Positions 55,967 to 64,000 of a stretch of DNA of 64,000 nucleotides are shown here, piece after piece (positions within the stretch are counted from its first letter, which is position 1; the number at the start of each line of letters is the position of its first letter). A program made the translations under genes and the position numbers. Source of the DNA: Mnemiopsis leidyi (Eukaryota > Ctenophora > Tentaculata > Lobata > Bolinopsidae); the NCBI GenBank assembly GCA_000226015.1, contig JH153968.1, forward strand, positions 45,150 through 109,149, in the 5' to 3' direction. The notes under the pieces are model-generated. The model made no database searches, had not been told where the DNA came from, and saw only the letters and a list, made by a program, of their open reading frames with translations.

Positions 55967-58900
55967 TCTCACTCTATCTCTCACTCTCTTCTGATTTTAT
56001 CCGATGGAGTAAGCACTTGCAGGGTTGGTTTGGCAGGGTTGGTGTCCTAAAACACTAGGTTTCAGACATAATTGTCCTCGAAACGATTTCTGGAGACCTT
56101 AAGGGACTCGAATTAAAGATAAAAACAATGTTTTGAGGAAATATCTGGCTGATCTAAGTTATATCCACCACAACGAATGCTTTGCAATTAGATCTTATTC
56201 CGTTACCACGAAAAAAAATACGTTAAGTGACCCAAATTCGGGGACTCAATTTAAAAGTCAAATCACCCTCATATACTCGCCACCACCAAAACACACTACC
56301 CCTTAACTCTATACTACCGTCCAGGAGTCAGGCTAGCTCGTGCGGAGCGTGCAAGAAGGACATTACCCCCGACGACATGATACTGAAACCCCCTAACACG
56401 GTGGGCATGTTTCACGTCAAGTGTTTCACCTGCTCCAAATGTAGCCGACAGCTTGAGGCTGGCGAGGAGTTTTATACCATCGATAACAAGAAGTTTTTGT
56501 GCAGCCGTGATTTCAAGAACCACCGCTCAGACTCCCTCAGACCAGGTAAGAGGGAGGAGGTGTTTGAAGCGATTTCTGATCGGTATTTTATTGTTTATAC
56601 GTGACCTTGTTATTTCTCTTCAAGGCATGTAACTGTAAGCCATTACCATTATTTGCCTATACGAATTGAATTAACTTTATTCATATCTATCATTTATAAA
56701 TACTGCCCCATAAGTTTTATCCTATGAAATAATAATATTTATGCAGTGTGCATACCCGTCCAAAATGTACACACAGTTTTCTGTCTGGCCTATTCTGTCT
56801 CAGTCACTGGCCAAATTTAATTATAAAACAACACAAATTCGATAATAAGGTGTAAATCCATGACACAAAAAGTAGTTTTTAATCCGAATTTTTCTGTCAT
56901 TTTATTCAACGGATGGAGCCATTGTGCGTTTCAAGTAGACACTTGGCGATACCAAACATTGATCTCATATTTATTGACTGGCAAAGTGGCGCTGTTTTCA
57001 GTTTCGTCTGTTATCGTAATGCAATTGAGCCCCCTAGAACCACCGTAATGCCTTTATCTTTTCCTCAGAGGAATTGCAGTGCACCCGCCGTGAAAAAGGC
57101 ACAGAAACCTAGTGCACAAAACACTGGGTAAACTGTCTTGTTGTTGCACGATTGGAGTCCTAATGGCTGCCTTGATTTAAATTTCGCGCCGTCCCCTATA
57201 GATCAGCAGTCACCTAGCAAGAGCTTATCTTGTCCCTGCATGTTATTCCTCGTCCGGCTCTGTTCCGGGAATTGTGTACCATGTTTCCGGCTACTTACCA
57301 CCGTACTGTCTGTCGCAGATAACGCAGTTCACAGTACCACCGACGACATGAAACCGGTGGTGAGTGGCGGCGGTCTGACGACGGTGCTGTCTGAACCTTA
57401 CCCCACCCCACCGGCGTCTTGGTCGTCCCCTCCCTCCGTTACCTCCGCTCACCTGTCTCCTAACAACAATTCTCCTCCCCACGGCATTGTCAGCACTACG
57501 GTACAGGACTTATCACCCGATATAAAGCAGGTATGAATTCTTTTACTTAGCATTTTGGTTAAGAAGGAATAAAGTTACCTTGGTGCTTACCAGCTTACTT
57601 ACTTACAAACTTGCTCCTTACCAGCTTTCTCAATCCTCTTATTTTTCCTTGAATATTTGCATCAGTTTCTTTGGCAAGTATTTGTAAGATTACAATAATT
57701 GAAGGCTCGATAACACTAATAGAGTTACAGAACGTCCGACTGAGATCGTGCTCAACTCAGATTACTCGTTATTTCAAATCAGAAGCAAAAACACAGAAAG
57801 CGAAACTCGTGCTATGCTGATTGACCGATTTCTCTCAGGAACAGATGGCGGAGTGCGCAGTTTCCGGAAAATTAAAGGTGGAAGGAGGAGTCTCGGAGTC
57901 CTGCTCAGACCAAGGAGTTAACAGTCCAGAAACTTCCAACTCTCAGGTCAGAGTTTAAGAGTTTTTATGGAACTGCCTCACTTTGAAATTGAGAGTCAGC
58001 GATTTTTAAAATTACAAAGTTGCTGCATCTACGGTCCAAATCTTTTGTGTGCTTAGAAATACATTAAACTTCATTCTTCAAATGAAGATCTCCAAACATG
58101 GTGGGCCCTGTCACATTGCCCTAAATAAAATAACGTCCAATTTAAATCTCCCAAAATGGAGGCCCCCTTCTGAACAGTCCCGTATTAGTCCCACTTAGGC
58201 TATTCAGCGTTTCGTCCTTCTATTGCACAAGCTCTCCATTTAATCCGGGCTCGTCACATTAACGTAATTTAATCTGCCACCGATACAACATTTCACTGCC
58301 TTGGTCACAAAAGCTGGAGGAAAAAAGTAAAGTATGAGCTAAATTCAAGCATTAGAGCTAATCCGTCACCGGGATCGTCTTGTGGCCGCGAACGTCGCCG
58401 CTGCCAGTATGTTACGACAAATATCCTTGTCGCCGCACATCCTTTTATAACCTGCCGGATGAAATGGACTTAGCTGATCCAGCTTCTACTCTCTCGGTTC
58501 TTCGAAAAAGTGGAGACAAAGTGCATGGCTCCGAGATTAATAAGTGATGGATTATTTCCGAGGATTGATATCGGGAATTAGGTCAGTCGAATTTTGCGTG
58601 TGTCGAGCAATTTGAATGGGAACTAGTTAAGGTATTTAACCATCTAAAATGGTCGTTGAACGGTTATCCAAAATTGGTGCACCATCCCCCATTCACATTG
58701 AGACAGGCAAATCATGTTGACCCCTTACCAGGTAAGCACGACCACTGGAAAGAGACGAGGACCCCGTACTACAATCAAGTCAAAACAGCTGGATATCCTG
58801 AAAGCAGCCTTCAAATCAAACCAGAAGCCGACAAGAAATATCCGGGAGCAGCTTGCCACAGAGACGGGACTCAACATGAGGGTTATACAAGTTTGGTTCC

Positions 58901-60981
58901 AGAACAGACGCAGTAAGGTGAGCGGTTGTTATATAGAACTATTGGAATTTTCATATTTTTGTGTTGAGTTTGTGAATTGTCATTAATCAGCATTTATGAT
59001 AAGTTTCAGTCCGGTTCTACGAATCAGTGTTGGCATTTTTGTCGCCACCCGCCGGTGATGCAATGATTCTATCCTAGTTTGAATCGTAAAATTCGGGTTC
59101 GCTCCGACTCAAGTCATGAACTAGAATAGCGCGATCAACTATCCAGTAATTTCTTCAAACTCCGGAATGTCTCGAATGGTAGGCCACTAAAAATTCTCGC
59201 TAATAGTTCACCATAACTTCTTATGGCTTCCCCTTCCCATATCTAATGGTAATGAGGACCCGTAACTCTGCTCTCGATCTAATCTCAATCAGAACCCCTG
59301 CTTAACTGGACCTCGCCTTTTTGACATTTCCGTCGGATTTCACCCTTTCGCGTTAACTTTTCTGATTGGCCCGAATTGTGTTACCATCGACTTTGAAAGA
59401 CCTCGCGGAACCACAATGGCTAGCTGAGATACGACTGGTGGTGTATAGTAATCCAGATTACACATGATCAATAAGTGGGTTAGGAATGCTAGCTGGGTAC
59501 CACCGTTACGTGCCGGTGCCAGGAATAGAGCAGATACAGTGACACTGTCACTCTACGATATACGGTCACGTGACGTTACCTTGGACACGTGACGTTATCT
59601 CAGACACGTGATACTTTCTTAGGCACGTGACACTATCTTTATCACGTGATACTGTCGCAATTACTTCTTTCATAGTCTCTCTTCCTGACTACCTCGACTC
59701 CCCCCCTGAGCTCTATCTTTTCGAATTTATATCCGGATTCTCCCGCAGTAGCTCGCATTCCTCACAGATCTGACTTTACCTGTAAATGCCACTAATTTGA
59801 CAATCCTTAATGGAAATCCAATTACTTGGCCACAGGACTGTGCGGACCGGAACAACATCGCACACAGATCTGTTCCCTACAAGGATGAGTGTTATCACTC
59901 CCGACCTTGATGTAGACCAGATAGCGGCCAAGGTGGACCTCGCCGCGTCACGTGATCACCATTAACCTGCATTATCTTCTAATCTGTGGCTTAAAAGGGC
60001 GTGGGTCACCCGCCATGCTTGTAAATGTGTATTCTTAATGCAAGTACATGATACTTAGCTGTATTAAGTAGTATTAGGTATTTACTGGGAAGAACATTTC
60101 ATAATTTTCTTGTTTTCGATCTTCGAAACTTAATACTCTAATAGAATAAAGTGGTCGTACACTACTGCAGGGCTTTCCATTAGCAGGAGGATTTCCAGCT
60201 CACCCCGCTACTTCGCCAGAGTGAATGAGAGTAGGACGGCTTTACTTCCAATTCGGAACAAGACATACAGACACACCGACAGACAAACAAACAGACCAAC
60301 AGACAGAATTTTGTCACCCAGCATCCACATAACGTGGCAGAATTAGATTCAATGTCTTTGAGAGTCGCCATTGTGCTGTTGCACTCTCAGTGGTGCGATC
60401 CTTTGAAAAAACTCCCCTTTTTCACCATCGCGAGTAGTCATCGTCAGCCATTGTACTTTCTTCCCACGTGACATTTCACATATTGCACGTGACATTGTAG
60501 AGCTTGCACGTGCTGGAGTCACTTGCTCCCGCCTTTGTGCTCTATCGTTGTGTCGCGATCCTAACAGCCACACAATAGTGTCACCGAGAGTTAGAGCGAG
60601 AAAGCTGATTGGTCCTTCTCTCTTTGAGTCGGTGAATATTGTGCTGGGTAATCCTATAGAAAACATCTCAATAACGGCTCTTAGTGATCCTTTGAGGTCC
60701 AGGCTTCAGAAATTTTTGATGATGACTGATGTACAAATTTTATAACCTTCAAAGATTTGGGATCTTAATTAAAGTTTACTTAATAAATCATTTCTACTCA
60801 TTCCAAAGTCATTTGTGTACTCGATATTCGTGTCAATCTAGTTGTGAACTCTCCTTCACTTTTCATGAGGAATATGAAATTTCAGGAAAGACGAATGACC
60901 CAAATGAAACTCGCGAACAGAGGAAGATACGGAAATCCACTCGCCAGAGACGATGAATTCAATTTTCAGGGTAAATATTAA
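54744..60981 (+). CDS. Lhx1/5: LIM-homeodomain transcription factor, Lhx1/5 (Lim1) class
   Basis: Exons 54744-54800, 55196-55311, 56325-56545, 57319-57530, 57839-57946, 58732-58917 and 60886 onward splice in phase. LIM1 starts at residue 5 ([33 protein letters not shown]), matching MVHCAGC of vertebrate Lhx1. LIM2 ([33 protein letters not shown]) follows, then a Ser/Pro-rich linker. The homeodomain ([42 protein letters not shown]) continues in exon 7 with ERRM. This combination is diagnostic of Lhx1/5, a nuclear regulator partnered by LDB in neural and axial patterning. Exon 7 either reads to TAA at 60979 (331 residues) or uses the donor at 60971 toward exons beyond the window. The latter is likely, since the family's C-terminal region is missing. 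Confidence 0.92.
55651..55985. repeat. (CT)n microsatellite with a 228-N gap
   Basis: Intron 2 of LHX1/5. N spans 55675-55902. The same GAGCTGAGCGCTCTCTCTCT begins the repeat on both sides of the gap. Confidence 0.95.
59565..60515. promoter_or_regulatory. CACGTG-rich intronic segment of LHX1/5
   Basis: Nine CACGTG palindromes lie in the last intron seen. Five are at about 19-base steps (59565-59650), mostly as ACACGTGACGTTATC-like units; one is near 59947, and three are at about 60464-60512. CACGTG is bound by bHLH-type factors. Whether this is an enhancer or a decayed tandem repeat is open. Confidence 0.5.
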
Positions 60982-62668
60982 TCAATGTCCTGATTCAAAA
61001 TAACAAGAACATATAATTTTTATTGATCCCTCCCTGATCACATCTAAAACCCAGTTGAACTTCAACTATACAGATACCAAATTTTTAAGATGCCTCTCTA
61101 AGTCTAATCCCCACTCAGAGTTCCAACCCATAAATTTAGCTACGGTTTTAGGCCCCGTGAAGGTGATTTGTTTGCAAATCTAAGTACTGCTTAATTACGT
61201 GTTCTCCCTCACAAACACTGCACCTTCGCCCGCTGTGATTAGTCTCAAAATTCAGCTGATCGTCTTCTAATGATACCTTGAAGCGAAAACTCTGCCTCGC
61301 TCTGCACTTTAGCTAGTTGTTTGGACACATTTTAGGCGATTTTAAGATTTTCAACACGAAACCACGGCACCTTGAATCTTCCACAGTACTTTTTCCTCGC
61401 TCATGTGCCCTTTCCGGCCAAATGTGCAAACTGCCGTTTTTCGTGCGGGATTTTATCACCAGACGGCTGAGCCGTGTAAATACCATGCGGGTCGGCCGAA
61501 TGAAGCTTTGAGATAGGACGTAGTTCGGTGATGTTGAAAATAAGATTGCTGTCTGAAATCTGGAACGAGCAAGAATTGGGATTTTTAATTTTTTACACGT
61601 ATTTACGGGATCAAGTCGTGTTCTAGAATGGTAAAAAATCCTAAATGAAACGTATGATCAGAAATGGGCGAATTTCGGTCATTAAGAGTCGCGAAAGCAT
61701 AAAGGTAAACATTGAAGAGTACTTGATCAGTTCAGCTGTTTCCCTCATGGTATTTCCCTGCATCATACATACAAGCTAGAATAAAAGCAGTTCAAGTATC
61801 CTACGTAAATCCCGTAACTGAGTTTTGCTTACCATTTCTCGTAGCATGATAAATTTTTACAATTTTCAAATTCTACCTCTGTGACACATGTGTTACTCTT
61901 GGCGTGGAATTAGCGCTTAAAACATTTCTGATGACTGATGAGATTACAACAGCCGCAATCCACTTACCCCTTCTAGTAACACAGGAGGACGTGAACTGTC
62001 GCTAACACTTGCCCCGACAGCCCAGAGCACGTGGTCCTTTTTTCTGCAATCTGATTGGTTGCTCTGCCATTTTTGACGGTTTTGATTGGTCAGATCCGGC
62101 GATAGTTTTGGAGCTCCTGTCCGGGATGAAATTACTAAATCAGACCTGCGAAACAAAACTGATTAGAAAACTGACTATGCGTACCTCGTCGATACAAACA
62201 CGATCAGAGTGAATCGTACATTATTCTTAGATCACTCATAAAACAAGAAGCTGAAAACCAGGCCCCAACTCCTCCCACTCATAGTTCTGCGTGTCTCCAA
62301 GTTTTCACTTCACTGCACCGAACTTTTCTCTCCAAACTCTGGGCGATTAAACGAAACTTTAGTGAACGGGAATGGCATTAATTGTGGGGAGATGTCTAAA
62401 ATTGTTGAAATATCATGTGAGAGCGTTTCCTGATATTGATTAGTCCTACCTGGCATCCTATTGGTTAATCGTGTCACATGTCATAGCAAAGTTGCGACCC
62501 CTCCCCAGAAATGGTGAATACTACTCCCTCTGTACGATATACGGCACGGTCTATGTGAGATGCAGTATTCTTCTCCAAGGGTATTTTATCATGTTCCTCA
62601 TACGTTAGCCATGTTTCCCCTATGTTAGCTAGTTAGGCTAGCTTATCAGTTCCTCGATTGACGATTGT

Positions 62669-62727
62669 TAGAATATTCCAGGAACCCCTTCAGTATAACT
62701 GTAAAAGTCTGCGTACAGGTGTAACAA
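62669..62727. repeat. Dispersed 59-bp repeat, copy 2
   Basis: Matches 10105-10163 at 52 of 59 positions without gaps. Confidence 0.75.
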
Positions 62728-63266
62728 ACACAGTTTGCTTATCGTCATTTGAGAAACGTAAGATAATCAACTGAAATAAGCTTGCCGTGAAAACTTGTAC
62801 ACAGGTGTCAAGCTGAATAAAACGATCGCTAGACGGCTTATACAACAACCAACTCCTATCTATTTATTATTGTCTATCGACTCCCCTACAACAATTCCTA
62901 TACGCGTCGTAGAAATGTAGAGTTATCAAAATGTAGAGACATCAAAATTCAGGTCTGGGCAGCTGTCAGAAAAACACTTTCATTACAACATTGAATATTG
63001 ATAAACAAAATTATTTGAGGCACCAGAACGCTATTCGTGTGGATGTGTCTTTATTCGAGGTGTTATTTTTTCTTTAAATTTACTCTTGATTCTTGGTTAA
63101 ACCTGGCTCTTCGTTGTATAATCACTGGTAGTGGTACATTTCGAAGCAAGTTTGCGATACCTCCCCACTAATACCGTTCTCTATTGAGATACTCTAAATA
63201 AGTATGCTCATTCTAAATTCTATCTTTGAATCAGCTACGTCTATGATATCACACCCGGCTCCCGCA

Positions 63267-63442
63267 GTCATAGTTCCTAGCATCTGTAGCCATAGTTCCT
63301 AGCATATGTAGCCATAGTTCCTAGCATCTGTAGCCATAGTTCCTAGCATCTGTAGCCATAGTTCCTAGCATCTGTAGCCATAGTTCCTAGCATATGTAGC
63401 CATAGTTCCTAGCATATGTAGCCATAGTTCCTAGCATATGTA
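63267..63442. repeat. 22-bp minisatellite, eight units
   Basis: Eight copies of TAGCCATAGTTCCTAGCAT plus CTG or ATG. Unit variants alternate between the two endings. Confidence 0.95.
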
Positions 63443-64000
63443 CAAAATATAGAATATCCATACTTTGACAAACATTAGATACACAATGCCTTTCAGCCGC
63501 CATATTTTAATACCAAACCACTAGGGCATAGGCCACTTTGCCGCCAGATTCCACATTATCAAACGTATATTCACCCCATCTTCACTTTTCCACCACCTTA
63601 TTTCAGTGTTTGTATCCTTCTTGCCCCCGTGTTGAGTCCTAAAAACTAAAAACTAAAAAGGCCTACAGCAAAACCTCAAATTCTGGAAATACTAAAACGT
63701 GCGTCACCTAATTCTCAGATATATCGGAACTTCAGCAATTTCAACAATTTTGGGAAGGTCGGGTCTGGTAGTTTCCTTGTTCTTTGTAAACTGTCATTAT
63801 TACTTTATCATCGAACTGTAGAACAGTTTTTGTTGTATTGAAATATTGGTGGTAAAACATTCGCAGATTCTTTATTATTTCTCACGTTCTGGTTGAAAGC
63901 GAGATTTTAATCTAAATTCCAATATTAGAATAGTAATGAAATCGTCACTAGTACAATCTAAATTCAATCTAGACTCAATTTTGCAAGCTTTGTTTAAATG

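Larger units (their letters stand above)
60982..64000. other. Non-coding region after LHX1/5 exon 7
   Basis: No coding exon is recognised on either strand. It contains a second copy of the dispersed 59-bp repeat and a 22-bp minisatellite. Later LHX1/5 exons, if any, are expected beyond the window. Confidence 0.45.

Noticed and set aside
1-64000. tRNA, rRNA or CRISPR features
   Set aside because: No TTC-loop type tRNA boxes with matching stems were found by eye, and the tandem repeats lack spacer structure; the DNA is animal nuclear sequence.

Overview
This is animal genomic DNA from a draft assembly (two N gaps, 34448-34457 and 55675-55902). It is AT-rich, with GT-AG introns and metazoan genes: an Lhx1/5 LIM-homeobox gene, a phosducin-like gene (PDCL), CHORDC1, PCID2, LAS1L, WDR83OS (Asterix) and HIBCH. 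The compact, intron-poor genes, and the splice-acceptor-like signals a few bases upstream of many start codons, suggest an invertebrate, possibly a lineage with spliced-leader trans-splicing (for example a hydrozoan or ctenophore). The species cannot be fixed from the sequence alone.

Layout. 1-390 is a minisatellite. 459-13.5 kb is gene-dense: an unrecognised gene with a reading-frame break in a coding repeat, HIBCH, PCID2, a long coiled-coil protein, Asterix and a BTB protein. 14.7-16.6 kb is PDCL. 17.5-24.1 kb is a 16-exon gene that I assembled from splice sites; it encodes eleven identical-spacing C2H2 fingers of the U1/JAZ type. 25.0-31.3 kb holds two large BTB proteins with RG-rich N-termini and a decayed third copy. 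32.0-33.6 kb is LAS1L and 33.9-38.3 kb is the 8-exon CHORDC1. 38.3-47.2 kb contains a low-confidence multi-exon gene, a 40-bp minisatellite and a GIY-YIG retroelement scrap framed by perfect 77-bp inverted repeats. 47.2-54.7 kb has no recognisable gene. 54.7-61.0 kb is the LIM-homeobox gene, with an intron rich in CACGTG. 61-64 kb is non-coding with a 22-bp minisatellite.

Every gene recognised lies on the + strand. Functionally they are mostly housekeeping: valine catabolism (HIBCH), mRNA export (PCID2), membrane protein biogenesis (Asterix), ITS2 processing (LAS1L), HSP90 co-chaperone (CHORDC1) and G-beta folding (PDCL). With them are a local BTB family and one developmental regulator (Lhx1/5).

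The most unusual signals are these: tandem duplications of a 3' splice site in two unrelated genes (PDCL exon 3, CHORDC1 exon 3) plus a 13-bp direct repeat at both ends of a LAS1L intron; the eleven-finger gene with two phase-compatible 3' ends; mosaic near-identity between the two RG-BTB genes, indicating gene conversion; and the perfect 77-bp inverted repeat. No sequence search could be run. Exon models rest on splice consensus, reading phase and remembered family sequences.
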